In this document: one piece after another, positions 1 to 8,059 of the stretch
Layout of the letters: every line of letters starts with the position of its first letter
Position numbering within the stretch: position 1 is the first letter of the stretch
Source: Peteryoungia ipomoeae
GTDB lineage: Bacteria; Pseudomonadota; Alphaproteobacteria; Rhizobiales; Rhizobiaceae
DNA length: 64,000 bases
Reading direction: 5' to 3'
Assembly (NCBI RefSeq): GCF_004912165.1
Contig: NZ_STGV01000004.1
Location: 310,001-374,000 of the forward strand
Position numbers and translations under genes: made by a program
Notes under the pieces: generated by a model
What the model saw: only the letters and a program-made list of their open reading frames with translations
What the model was told of the DNA's origin: nothing
The model's database searches: none

Positions 1-129
1 GCCAATTCGTTGATTGCACTCAATTTCGACCTCTCGGTATCTGCCGAGTTCACCTGACCATGGCGAAGCGACGGGAACCGCTTCGCCCGTGGATCGACCA
101 TCGACCCAGAAAAACAAGGGGGGAAGCAT

Positions 130-855
130 ATGAGCAGAGTGGCTTTGGTAACGGGAGGCACGCGCGGCATCGGCGCGGCCATTTCGCTTGCATTGAAAAA
201 TGCCGGCTACAAAGTGGCGGCCAACTTCGCCGGCAACGAGGAAAAGGCGAAAGCTTTCGAGACAGAAACTGGCATTCCCGTGTTCAAATGGGATGTGTCG
301 AACTATCAAGCCTGCGTGGAAGGCATTGCTGCGGTGGAAGCAGCGCTCGGTCCGGTCGAGGTGCTCGTCAACAATGCCGGCATCACCCGCGATGCCATGT
401 TCCACAAGATGACGCCTGAGCAATGGGGAGAGGTGATCAATACCAATCTCACGGGCCTCTTTAATATGACGCACCCTGTGTGGAGCGGCATGCGCGACCG
501 CAGCTTTGGCCGGGTGATCAATATTTCCTCGATCAATGGCCAGAAGGGGCAGATGGGTCAGGCAAACTATTCCGCGGCAAAAGCCGGCGATCTCGGATTT
601 ACAAAGGCCCTGGCGCAAGAAGGCGCTGCCAAAGGCATCACCGTCAACGCCATCTGCCCGGGTTATATCGGCACGGAAATGGTTCGCGCTATCCCGGAAA
701 AGGTGCTGACAGAGCGCATCATTCCGCAGATCCCGGTTGGAAGGCTGGGCGAGCCGGAGGAAATTGCGCGCTGCGTCGTCTTCCTGGCCTCCGACGATGC
801 TGGCTTCATCACAGGGTCGACCATCTCTGCCAACGGCGGCCAGTTTTTCGTCTGA
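130..855 (+). CDS. phaB: Acetoacetyl-CoA reductase (NADPH), polyhydroxybutyrate synthesis
   Basis: Reduces acetoacetyl-CoA to (R)-3-hydroxybutyryl-CoA, the monomer for polyhydroxybutyrate storage. The 241-residue protein is a classical short-chain dehydrogenase: nucleotide-binding TGGTRGIG at residues 8-15, NNAG at 81-84, catalytic Ser134, Tyr147 and Lys151. The stretch after NNAG (ITRDAMFHKMTPEQW) is typical of PhaB rather than of FabG. The ATG follows a strong GGGGGAAG ribosome-binding site. The usual partner phaA (thiolase) is not visible and, if adjacent, would lie left of the window. A hairpin terminator follows. FabG-like use in fatty acid synthesis is the main alternative. Confidence 0.9.
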   Translation: MSRVALVTGGTRGIGAAISLALKNAGYKVAANFAGNEEKAKAFETETGIPVFKWDVSNYQACVEGIAAVEAALGPVEVLVNNAGITRDAMFHKMTPEQWGEVINTNLTGLFNMTHPVWSGMRDRSFGRVINISSINGQKGQMGQANYSAAKAGDLGFTKALAQEGAAKGITVNAICPGYIGTEMVRAIPEKVLTERIIPQIPVGRLGEPEEIARCVVFLASDDAGFITGSTISANGGQFFV

Positions 856-881
856 TGCGTATTAACAACAGGAACATTAGG

Positions 882-916
882 GAGGCCGGCGCTTGTCGCC
901 GGCTTCATCCGTTTTT
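882..916 (+). terminator. Rho-independent terminator after phaB
   Basis: Stem GCCGGCG (885-891) and CGCCGGC (897-903) around a CTTGT loop, extendable by three pairs on each side, followed after a few bases by TTTTT at 912-916. Confidence 0.6.
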
Positions 917-1098
917 ACTGCGTTCCGTTAACGGCTCGGCGGATGTCAGAGCTGAGAAGTCATTAATATCCACCGCAATGTGTGGCTAAGGTTTCGTTGT
1001 TCGACAACATCTAGCGGTGAACAAACCGGGAAACCTCTTGTGTCCGCGATTCGTCCCCACTTCGTTCCGCCTTTGATCCAAAGCTTAATTCAAGAACT

Positions 1099-1130
1099 AA
1101 AAAACCGCCGAACCCAGAGGGTCCGACGGC
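1099..1130 (-). terminator. Rho-independent terminator after the glycine-zipper lipoprotein gene
   Basis: Read on the minus strand, a 12-pair stem (1130-1119 with 1115-1104, three G-U or T-G wobbles) closes a TCT loop and runs directly into a T tract. It lies 25 bases past the stop of the minus-strand gene at 1155. Confidence 0.7.
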
Positions 1131-1154
1131 TTTGGAGTGAAGGCTATCCGAGGT

Positions 1155-1409
1155 TTAGCGGCAGCGTGCTTCGTAGGTGCGGCCGTAGCGGTCACGATAG
1201 ACGCAGTAACCGCTGCGCTCCTGCGAATTGCCGATGAGGGCGCCAGCCACACCACCAACTGCTGCGCCGACCGCTGCGCCGCGGACGTTGCCGGTGGCAA
1301 CACCACCGATGACGGCGCCAGAGGCGGCACCAATACCGGCGCCGCGCTCAGTGGCGGTGCAGGCTGCGAGAGGGGCAATGAGGGCGACTGCGAGGATGAT
1401 CTTTTTCAT
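1155..1409 (-). CDS. Small glycine-zipper lipoprotein
   Basis: An 84-residue protein of unknown role. Residues 1-16 form a lipoprotein signal ending in a lipobox (APLAAC, Cys17), so the mature protein should be lipid-anchored. Residues 22-61 are almost entirely Gly, Ala and Val in GxxxG-type repeats (GAASGAVIGG, GAAVGGVAGALIG), the glycine-zipper pattern of 17 kDa surface antigen/YmgG-like proteins, which packs as membrane helices. The C-terminus has two cysteines and several Tyr and Arg residues (CVYRDRYGRTYEARC). It is followed by its own terminator and preceded by the DUF3309 gene on the same strand. Envelope stress or structural roles are suggested for relatives; nothing here fixes the function. 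Confidence 0.8.
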   Translation of the reverse strand: MKKIILAVALIAPLAACTATERGAGIGAASGAVIGGVATGNVRGAAVGAAVGGVAGALIGNSQERSGYCVYRDRYGRTYEARCR

Positions 1410-1434
1410 GGTTCTTGACCTTTGAACGAGGAGT

Positions 1435-1587
1435 TTAAATTCGACCCATCAACATCAGGATGATGAGAATGAGCAGTACGAGTCCCAGGCCCCCTGACGG
1501 ACCGTAGCCCCAGCCTCGGCTATAGCCCCAGCTCGGTAGTGCCCCGATCAGCAGAAGAATCAATATTACGATCAGAATTGTGGACAT
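1435..1587 (-). CDS. DUF3309-type 50-residue membrane peptide
   Basis: A short gene encoding about 50 residues. It starts MSTILIVILILLLIGALPSW, one hydrophobic helix, then a Gly/Tyr/Trp-rich turn (GYSRGWGYGPSGG), then a second hydrophobic helix ending LMLMGRI. This helix - WGYGPSGG - helix plan is that of DUF3309 proteins, common in Rhizobiales and of unknown function. The ATG at 1587 has GGAGAGGG upstream. It sits 25 bases before the glycine-zipper gene on the same strand, so the two small envelope genes may be co-transcribed. Confidence 0.75.
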   Translation of the reverse strand: MSTILIVILILLLIGALPSWGYSRGWGYGPSGGLGLVLLILIILMLMGRI

Positions 1588-1601
1588 TGTTGGCCCTCTC
1601 C

Positions 1602-2600
1602 TTAGTCTTGGTAGATCTCGTATCGTCTGGTCTGAGAACGCCGCGTCACGGGTTTTGTTCCACGCGGTGTTGCCGAGAACGACTCGTTCTCGTGAGCATG
1701 CAGAAGCCGCGCCAAAACGCCCAGCTGCGGCGCAAGCGAGGGCGTTGCGCTGCTACTGATCGACACTGTCGCGGTAAAGGCCTTGATCGCGAGATCTGTC
1801 TCTGCACGGCGTTCGACCATCGGCAGATGTCCACACTGGTTCAGGATGACTGTCTGGGTCTGTGGTAGAAGCTTGGAAACACGCAACTGGTGCGGTGGCG
1901 GCACGATGGCGTCGTTCGCCCCCACGATGTTCAACACCGGCACCGCGATTTCCGTCAACCCGCCGAGCAGGCTGGTGGAGGACATGAAGCGGATGCAGGC
2001 GGCAATGTCCTCCGGTCGCGAGCGCAGAAGGTCGAGCCGCACGTTTTCCATGGAGCCCTTCGCCTGTTCGTTTTCCCAAGGGCAGGCGATATCGTAGACG
2101 CATTCGAGCGATCCCCAGCGGAACTGCTCGGCCGTCGAGATCCAGCGCAGGAAAAACTGCCGAAACAGAAAGGGGCCGACTTTCGGGACCCGCAGCATTT
2201 TTGCCGGCAGCCGCTCCTGACCCTCGAAGCGCCCGCAGGCGAACGCGCCCATGAGGATCACGGCGCGGACGAGATTGGGATAACGCATGGCGATCAGCAG
2301 GGACACGAAGCCGCCGGTCGAATGGCCAATCAGTGTCACCGGCTCGCCGTCGAAATCGCGCCGGATGGCGGTGGCATAGGCATCAGCGACGGCATCTGCA
2401 TCAAAGCCCTGGCCAGGTTCCGTCAGGCGCCATGGGTGGTGGCCGGGTAGGGGATAGGCTGCTGATTTCCCTTGGCGTGCCACCATGGGGGCGTAGGTGC
2501 GCCAGAAGCTTGGCGCCATAACCATGCCGTGGATCAGCACGTAGTTATCGCCTGAGCTTTCTTCGGCAATCCAGTCTGGGCTTGGTGGCGGTAGCGTCAT
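1602..2600 (-). CDS. Alpha/beta hydrolase
   Basis: A 332-residue alpha/beta-hydrolase fold enzyme of unknown substrate. The nucleophile elbow is GHSTG (residues 92-96, Ser94); the oxyanion region is LIHGMVMAPSFW near residue 22; the acid is likely Asp in GANDAIVPP and the base His in CGHLPMVE, all in family order. No signal peptide is seen, so it is probably cytosolic. The last 60 or so residues are Ser/Arg-rich and unlike the family, and may be a tail without fold. I use the ATG at 2600, which has AAAGGTAAAG upstream, rather than the longer frame from 2654. Esterase or lactonase activity is plausible but not provable here. Confidence 0.8.
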   Translation of the reverse strand: MTLPPPSPDWIAEESSGDNYVLIHGMVMAPSFWRTYAPMVARQGKSAAYPLPGHHPWRLTEPGQGFDADAVADAYATAIRRDFDGEPVTLIGHSTGGFVSLLIAMRYPNLVRAVILMGAFACGRFEGQERLPAKMLRVPKVGPFLFRQFFLRWISTAEQFRWGSLECVYDIACPWENEQAKGSMENVRLDLLRSRPEDIAACIRFMSSTSLLGGLTEIAVPVLNIVGANDAIVPPPHQLRVSKLLPQTQTVILNQCGHLPMVERRAETDLAIKAFTATVSISSSATPSLAPQLGVLARLLHAHENESFSATPRGTKPVTRRSQTRRYEIYQD

Positions 2601-2675
2601 CGTCTTTACCTTTGCCCGCCAAACGACACATCGCCTGCGATTGTTCCATTGCACGCAATGGGATCGCGCTATGAC

Positions 2676-2693
2676 GCGCTTTGCGGAAAGCGC
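2676..2693. repeat. Inverted repeat between divergent hydrolase and helicase genes
   Basis: GCGCTTT (2676-2682) and AAAGCGC (2687-2693) form a perfect 7-base inverted repeat with loop GCGG in the 217-base divergent region. It has no T tract. It could be an operator or a weak hairpin; no function assigned. Confidence 0.3.
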
Positions 2694-2817
2694 AGTTCAA
2701 CAAAGCGCCCGACGCAAATTCTTCGGTTTTTCACCATCGGACCTGAAATCGTCTTGCCTTTGACGAACTTCATGGCCATGTGTCTCGTCAACGGAAGCCG
2801 AACCCTGACCGGGAAGT

Positions 2818-5800
2818 ATGGCCCGACCAGCGGAGCGCTCATTGAACAGCCATCCCATGATCCTGAGCGGTCGCAGCGTTACGGCAGTGCTGGGACCGAC
2901 CAATACCGGCAAGACGCATTTTGCCATCGAGCGCATGGTTGCCCATGGCTCGGGGATTATCGGCCTGCCGCTGCGCCTGCTCGCACGTGAGGTCTATACC
3001 CGCGTGGTGGAGCGCGTCGGTGCGCACAATGTTGCGCTGGTCACCGGTGAAGAGAAGATCAGTCCGGCCAATGCCCGCTTCTCCGTTTGCACCGTCGAGG
3101 CGATGCCTCGTGAAACCAAGGCGGCATTCGTGGCGATCGACGAGATTCAGCTCGCCGGTGATCTGGAGCGGGGGCACATCTTCACCGACCGCCTGCTGCA
3201 TTTGCGCGGCCGGGAAGAGACGCTGCTCCTCGGTTCCGCCACGATGAAGCCGATCCTGTTGCAGCTTTTGCCCGGGATCACCATCGTCGAGCGGCCGCGC
3301 CTGTCGCAGCTGTTTTATGCCGGGCAGAAGAAGATTACTCGCCTGCCGCATCGCTCTGCAATCGTCGCGTTTTCTGCTGACGAGGTCTATGCGATCGCTG
3401 AACTCATTCGCCGTCAGCGGGGTGGAGCCGCCGTGGTTCTCGGTGCACTCAGCCCGCGAACCCGCAATGCGCAGGTCGGTCTCTACCAGGAGGGCGATGT
3501 CGATTATCTCGTTGCGACCGATGCGATCGGCATGGGTCTCAATCTCGATGTGGATCATGTTGCCTTCGCTCAGGACCGCAAGTTCGACGGCTACCAGTTC
3601 CGCAATCTCAACCCCGGTGAACTGGGGCAAATTGCCGGGCGCGCCGGGCGCCACGTCAAGGACGGGACCTTCGGGGTGACGGGCCGGGTGGAGCCCTTTG
3701 ACGAGGAGTTGGTGGAGCGTCTCGAAACGCACCAGTTCGACGCGCTCAAGGTGTTGCAGTGGCGCACCTCGCAATTCGACTTCTCTTCGGTCACGGCCCT
3801 TCAGCGCAGCCTCGATGTGGCACCGCGTATCGAAGGGCTGGCGCGCGCGCTGCCGGCAACAGATCAGCAGGCGCTGGAATATCTTTCTCGCTATCCCGAG
3901 GTGATCGATGTCACTGATCGACCGGAGCGTGTAGAAAAACTCTGGGAGGCTTGCGCTCTGCCAGACTATCGGCGCATTACGCCGGCACAACATGCCGATC
4001 TGATTCAGAGCCTCTATTTCGATCTGGTTCGCCGCGGCACTGTGAATGAGGATTTTCTGGCCGAACAGGTCAGGCGCGCAGACCGCACGGATGGCGAGAT
4101 CGACACGCTGTCGGCGCGTATTGCGCAGATTAGAACTTGGACTTACGTTTCGAATCGGCCTGGTTGGCTTGCCGATCCGACACACTGGCAAGAAAAGACG
4201 CGGGAAATCGAAGATCGATTATCCGATGCGCTACATGAACGGTTGACGAAACGCTTTGTTGATCGCAGGACATCTGTGCTCATGAAGCGCTTGAGAGAGA
4301 ATGCAATGTTGGAAGCTGAAATCAGTGTGAACGGCGACGTCTTCGTTGAAGGCCACGCCATGGGACAACTTTCCGGGTTCCGGTTCACGCCGATCTCCGG
4401 CGCCGAAGGTTCGGATGCAAAGGCCGTGCAGGCTGCGGCCTACAAGGCATTGGCGCTGGAGTTCGAAGCGCGGGCAGCGCGGCTGCATGCCGCCGGCAAT
4501 GGCGATTTTGCCATCGGTTCGGATGGCTATGTCCGCTGGCTCGGTGATCCCGTCGCCCGGCTGTCCGGTACCGACCATATCCTGCATCCGCGGGTTATCC
4601 TGCTGGCCGACGAGCAACTGAGCGGCAATGCGCGCGACCACGTCGCCGCCCGTGTCGAACGCTTCGTCAATCATCATATTTCCACGGTGCTCAAGCCGCT
4701 TGACGATCTGTCGCGCGCAGAAGACCTGCAAGGTCTTGCCAAGGGCCTGGCCTTCCAGCTGGTGGAAAACCTCGGCGTGCTGTTCCGTCGCGATGTTGCC
4801 GATGACGTGAAGTCGCTCGATCAGGACGGTCGTGCTTCCATGCGCCGCTATGGCGTACGCTTCGGCGCCTATCACATCTTCATGCCCGCTCTGCTGAAGC
4901 CCGCGCCAGCGGAGCTTATCACGCTGCTCTGGGCGCTGAAGAACGATGGCCTCGACAAGCCGGGCTATGGCGATCTCATTCCGGTTCTGGCGGCGGGCCG
5001 AACCTCCGTTGTCACGACAGAGAGCTTTGAGCGCAGCTTCTACAAGCTCGCCGGCTTCCGGTTTCTTGGCAAGCGTGCCGTGCGTATCGACATCCTCGAG
5101 CGTCTGGCCGATCTCATTCGTCCGCTGCTGCAGTGGAAGCCGGGTTCTACTGCGCGCCCGGAAGGCGCCTATGACGGCCGCCGCTTCACCGCAACGACGG
5201 CCATGCTTTCCATTCTGGGTGCCACGCCGGATGATATGGAAGAAATCCTCAAGGGCCTCGGTTATCGGGCAGACAGTGTAACGGCCGAGGAAGCCGCAGC
5301 TTACCTGGCATCGCTGGGCGGAGCTGCTGCTTCAACCGAGCAGTCTGCCGAGCCCGCCGCTGATCCCGAAGCAGACGCCGATGCCGGGGATGCTACAAGC
5401 GACGCCGCAGCCGTTGCAGAGGCTGCCGCACCCGCGCCTGCCGAGACAACGGACGCTGTCGCGGCGACGGAAGAGGCATCCGAACCGAAGCCGGTCCTGT
5501 TGTGGCGTCCGGGTGGGCGTGGCGACAACCAGCGGGGTGCGGGCAATCAGCGCTCCGGCGGCGATCGCCGTCCAGGTGGCGCAGGTCCGCGCCGTGCAGA
5601 AGGCGAAGGAAAGCCGGAAGGCCGCCGTGACGATCGCCGTCGCGATGGCGCTCGCAAGGATGGACCCGAAGGTGGTCGTGGCAAGTTCGCCGGCAAGGGT
5701 GAGCGTCAGGACCGCGGTGACCGCAAGGACCGTGGACCGCGTCCCGATCGCGAGGGTGGACGTCCGCAGGGCGGCCAGCGCTTCGAGGCCAAGCCGCCGC

Positions 5801-5874
5801 GCAAGGACAAGCCTGTGGATCCGGATTCACCCTTCGCCAAGCTGGCAGCCCTCAAGGATCAACTGAAGAAGTAA
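2818..5874 (+). CDS. SUV3-like superfamily 2 RNA helicase with charged RG-rich tail
   Basis: A 1018-residue ATP-dependent RNA helicase related to mitochondrial SUV3. Walker A is GPTNTGKT at residues 26-33, motif II is DEIQ (108-111) rather than DEAD, and motif VI is QIAGRAGR near residue 275. The middle (about 480-800) is the long domain found in alphaproteobacterial members. Residues about 835-890 are Ala/Glu/Asp-rich, and about 890-995 are Arg/Gly/Asp/Lys-rich and surely disordered, ending in a short ordered motif (DSPFAKLAALKDQLKK). GGGAAG precedes the ATG; a start at 2857 is possible but lacks a site. The S4 RNA-binding gene starts 2 bases after its stop. SUV3 works in RNA degradosomes; the same is inferred here. 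Confidence 0.85.
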   Translation: MARPAERSLNSHPMILSGRSVTAVLGPTNTGKTHFAIERMVAHGSGIIGLPLRLLAREVYTRVVERVGAHNVALVTGEEKISPANARFSVCTVEAMPRETKAAFVAIDEIQLAGDLERGHIFTDRLLHLRGREETLLLGSATMKPILLQLLPGITIVERPRLSQLFYAGQKKITRLPHRSAIVAFSADEVYAIAELIRRQRGGAAVVLGALSPRTRNAQVGLYQEGDVDYLVATDAIGMGLNLDVDHVAFAQDRKFDGYQFRNLNPGELGQIAGRAGRHVKDGTFGVTGRVEPFDEELVERLETHQFDALKVLQWRTSQFDFSSVTALQRSLDVAPRIEGLARALPATDQQALEYLSRYPEVIDVTDRPERVEKLWEACALPDYRRITPAQHADLIQSLYFDLVRRGTVNEDFLAEQVRRADRTDGEIDTLSARIAQIRTWTYVSNRPGWLADPTHWQEKTREIEDRLSDALHERLTKRFVDRRTSVLMKRLRENAMLEAEISVNGDVFVEGHAMGQLSGFRFTPISGAEGSDAKAVQAAAYKALALEFEARAARLHAAGNGDFAIGSDGYVRWLGDPVARLSGTDHILHPRVILLADEQLSGNARDHVAARVERFVNHHISTVLKPLDDLSRAEDLQGLAKGLAFQLVENLGVLFRRDVADDVKSLDQDGRASMRRYGVRFGAYHIFMPALLKPAPAELITLLWALKNDGLDKPGYGDLIPVLAAGRTSVVTTESFERSFYKLAGFRFLGKRAVRIDILERLADLIRPLLQWKPGSTARPEGAYDGRRFTATTAMLSILGATPDDMEEILKGLGYRADSVTAEEAAAYLASLGGAAASTEQSAEPAADPEADADAGDATSDAAAVAEAAAPAPAETTDAVAATEEASEPKPVLLWRPGGRGDNQRGAGNQRSGGDRRPGGAGPRRAEGEGKPEGRRDDRRRDGARKDGPEGGRGKFAGKGERQDRGDRKDRGPRPDREGGRPQGGQRFEAKPPRKDKPVDPDSPFAKLAALKDQLKK

Positions 5875-5876
5875 GC

Positions 5877-6287
5877 ATGGACGATCGACAGCCACAAAGC
5901 GGTTCGCGCCAGCGCATCGACAAGTGGCTGTTTTTCGCCCGTGTGGCAAAATCACGCAGTCTCGCGCAGGAGCGCATCTCGGCGGGCCATGTCCGGATCA
6001 ATGGTCAGTCCGTACGGCAGCCAAGCTATCAGGTAAAGAGCGGGGACCGGATCGAGGTTTCCATGCCAGAGCGGGATCTGATCCTGGTGGTCAAGGGGGC
6101 CGGCGAGCGCCGTGGGCCCTATGAGGAAGCCAAGCTTCTTTACGAGGATCTTACGCCGCCGAAGCCGCCCCGCCCCTTCGGTGAGCTGGAGCAGGGCGTG
6201 CGTGCGCCGGGAACGGGCCGTCCGACCAAAAGGGAGCGGCGCGTGCTTGACGAGTTCAGGGCGCCCTGGAATGACGACGAGCGATAG
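5877..6287 (+). CDS. S4-domain RNA-binding protein, HSP15-like
   Basis: A 136-residue protein with an S4 RNA-binding domain at residues 10-70 (RIDKWLFFARVAKSRSLAQ, then HVRINGQSVRQPSYQVKSGD). The family includes Hsp15, which binds 50S subunits carrying stalled nascent chains. The C-terminal half is basic and Pro-rich (PPKPPRPFGE, PTKRERR). The start codon lies 2 bases after the helicase stop, so the two are almost certainly one transcript and perhaps translationally coupled, which points to a shared role in RNA or ribosome quality control. That link is inference. Confidence 0.85.
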   Translation: MDDRQPQSGSRQRIDKWLFFARVAKSRSLAQERISAGHVRINGQSVRQPSYQVKSGDRIEVSMPERDLILVVKGAGERRGPYEEAKLLYEDLTPPKPPRPFGELEQGVRAPGTGRPTKRERRVLDEFRAPWNDDER

Positions 6288-6463
6288 AATAATTGCCTTG
6301 GCAGCCCGGCAAAATGAGAACTGTTTAACCTTGCCTTGGTTTTCAGAACGCAGTAGCTGACACACAGTTGAAGAAAGAGACTGCCGCGCAAAGCCGCCTT
6401 CGCCCTGCCGCGTGGTAGGACTGTTGCTGGTTCCGCGTTCAAAGCGTCATTCTGGAGTGTTGC

Positions 6464-6802
6464 ATGACTTACATCGTCACAGACAATTGCGTTCGCTGCA
6501 AATACACCGACTGCGTCGAAGTCTGCCCGGTGGATTGCTTCTACGAAGGCGAGAACTTCCTCGTCATCCATCCCGACGAATGCATCGACTGCGGCGTGTG
6601 CGAGCCGGAATGTCCAGCCGAGGCGATCAAGCCCGACACTGAGCCGGGGCTCGACAAGTGGCTGAGGATCAACGCGGACTACGCCAAGATCTGGCCGAAC
6701 ATCACGGTCAAGAAAGAGCCGATGCCGGAAGCCAAAGAAATGGACGGTGTCGAAGGCAAATTCGAGAAGTTCTTCTCAGAAAAGCCTGGTTCGGGTGATT
6801 AA
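6464..6802 (+). CDS. fdxA: Seven-iron ferredoxin (3Fe-4S and 4Fe-4S)
   Basis: A 112-residue low-potential electron carrier. Cluster ligands follow the Azotobacter FdI pattern: Cys9, Cys17 and Cys21-Pro with Cys50 or Cys40-46 in the second set ([12 protein letters not shown] at 40-51). The spacing around Cys12-Cys17 fits one [3Fe-4S] and one [4Fe-4S] cluster. The C-terminal half is acidic and lacks clusters, as usual for FdxA. CTGGAG precedes the ATG. The helicase - S4 - fdxA - carD order recurs in Rhizobiaceae; no functional link with helicase or CarD is obvious. Its redox partner is not in the window. Confidence 0.93.
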   Translation: MTYIVTDNCVRCKYTDCVEVCPVDCFYEGENFLVIHPDECIDCGVCEPECPAEAIKPDTEPGLDKWLRINADYAKIWPNITVKKEPMPEAKEMDGVEGKFEKFFSEKPGSGD

Positions 6803-7190
6803 CCTTTGTTCGGCGGAATCCTCGGGATTCATGTAAAATTTGCCCAATTTTCCGCCACCCCGCCCCGATGCCGTTGCATCTGTGCCGTCTTTGTGACGCG
6901 ATGCAGTAAAATATTGATTTCCGCATCTTTTTGTGATAGGCTCCAGAAACTGTTCCACTTGTGCGGCATAGTTGTGCCCTGAACCATCACGAAAGCAACT
7001 TCACTTCTGCCTCGAATGACGTGAGATCGAGCGACATCGCCATGTCGCTTTATCGGCGCGAGATGGATGATTTTGCACTGTGACGCACTGGACCAGGATG
7101 TCTCGACTTAAGCGAGATGTCTCATCCGGGCCTGACCGACCCGGCGGCCGGCACCCACGCCGGGAGCAAAACAGGGAGTGTTTGATTAGA
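6803..7190 (+). promoter_or_regulatory. 388-base leader region between fdxA and carD
   Basis: No gene seen. A candidate sigma-70-type promoter is TTGATT (6914-6919), 17-base spacer, TAGGCT (6937-6942). Nearer carD there is an 8-base direct repeat GATGTCTC at 7097-7104 and 7116-7123 (period 19), with an inverted pair TCTCG (7101-7105)/CGAGA (7113-7117) between. An upstream in-frame extension of carD crosses this repeat but lacks the CarD family sequence. The leader would be about 240 bases if the promoter is right. Confidence 0.4.
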
Positions 7191-7766
7191 ATGACGACCC
7201 AGCAGCAGAAGAAGAATTCCTCGGCACGCCACGGTTTCAAGACCGGCGAGTCGATCGTATACCCCGCTCACGGCGTGGGTACCATCAGCGCAATCGAAGA
7301 GCAAGAAGTCGCCGGCATGAAGCTCGAGCTTTTTGTCATCGACTTTGAAAAGGACAAGATGCGCCTCAAGGTTCCGGTTGCCAAGGCCGTGAGCATCGGG
7401 ATGCGCAAGCTCTCCGAAACCGATTTTGTCGATCGCGCCCTGAAGGTCGTTCAAGGCAAGGCCCGCGTCAAGCGCACCATGTGGTCTCGTCGCGCCCAGG
7501 AATATGATGCGAAGATCAATTCCGGCGATCTGATCTCGATTGCCGAAGTCGTTCGTGATCTTTACCGCGCCGAAAACCAGCCGGAGCAGTCCTACTCCGA
7601 GCGTCAGCTCTATGAAGCCGCACTCGACCGCATGGCGCGTGAGATTGCTGCTGTGAACAAGATGTCTGAGACAGAGGCTGTTCGCCTCGTTGAGGTCAAT
7701 CTTGCCAAGGGCCCGAAGCGCGGCAAGACCGTGGAAGAGGATGACGCGCAGGAAGAAGCTGCCTAA
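7191..7766 (+). CDS. carD: CarD family transcriptional regulator
   Basis: A 191-residue RNA-polymerase-binding regulator. The N-terminal Tudor-like RNAP interaction domain spans about residues 15-70 (FKTGESIVYPAHGVGTI, then a KDKMRLKVPVAKA strand), and a helical DNA-contacting domain follows (MWSRRAQEYDAKINSGD, then VRDLYRAENQPEQSYSERQLYE). CarD proteins stabilise open promoter complexes, notably at rRNA promoters. A much longer in-frame start at 7080 exists; I use 7191, which gives the family length and has GGGAG upstream. The acidic tail EEDDAQEEAA is typical for rhizobial members. A strong terminator follows at once. Confidence 0.92.
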   Translation: MTTQQQKKNSSARHGFKTGESIVYPAHGVGTISAIEEQEVAGMKLELFVIDFEKDKMRLKVPVAKAVSIGMRKLSETDFVDRALKVVQGKARVKRTMWSRRAQEYDAKINSGDLISIAEVVRDLYRAENQPEQSYSERQLYEAALDRMAREIAAVNKMSETEAVRLVEVNLAKGPKRGKTVEEDDAQEEAA

Positions 7767-7790
7767 AGGGCACGCCCGACCAGCATTGAA

Positions 7791-7822
7791 AAAACCTCCG
7801 GCGAAATCCGGAGGTTTTTTTT
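7791..7822 (+). terminator. Rho-independent terminator after carD
   Basis: CCTCCGG (7795-7801), loop CGAAAT, CCGGAGG (7808-7814), flanked by AAAA on the left and eight T on the right. The stem lies 28 bases past the carD stop. Confidence 0.9.
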
Positions 7823-8007
7823 GGTCTGCAGCAAGCGATGTCGAAGGACGTTTGCCAGGCACTGCCGCGCGGTTTGCCAATGCGCTGAGATGAAGACAGG
7901 ACGTGAGATCGCGTCATCGGTCGCACTGCTCCGTGCAAAGGCTTCGCGCAGGCCTGCTGCGACGCGAAAGTGCGGTGTCAGCAGTTGCCGATGTTTGTCC
8001 AGGCCGT

Positions 8008-8037
8008 AAAAAACCCCGCTCGAAGGAAGCGGGGTTT
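8008..8037 (-). terminator. Rho-independent terminator for the Bax-inhibitor-like gene
   Basis: AAACCCCGCT (8011-8020) and AGCGGGGTTT (8028-8037) form a perfect 10-base stem. On the minus strand it is followed by a run of six T, 22 bases past the stop of the gene at 8060. Nothing coding is convincing in the 185 bases between this and the carD terminator. Confidence 0.85.
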
Positions 8038-8059
8038 CTTATTCACATATCTGTTTCCG

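Noticed and set aside
1-57. Short open reading (18 codons then TGA) at the left edge, possible tail of an upstream gene
   Set aside because: It does not look like the C-terminus of PhaA, and 18 residues are too few to call.
2839-4191. 450-residue open frame opposite the helicase
   Set aside because: No domain; helicase motifs on the plus strand are certain.
5340-5800. Repetitive sequence in the helicase 3' end taken as a possible mobile or repeat element
   Set aside because: In frame throughout and explained by the low-complexity protein tail.
7821-8009. 62-residue open frame between the two convergent terminators
   Set aside because: Cys/Arg-rich, no ribosome site, and starts at the carD terminator.
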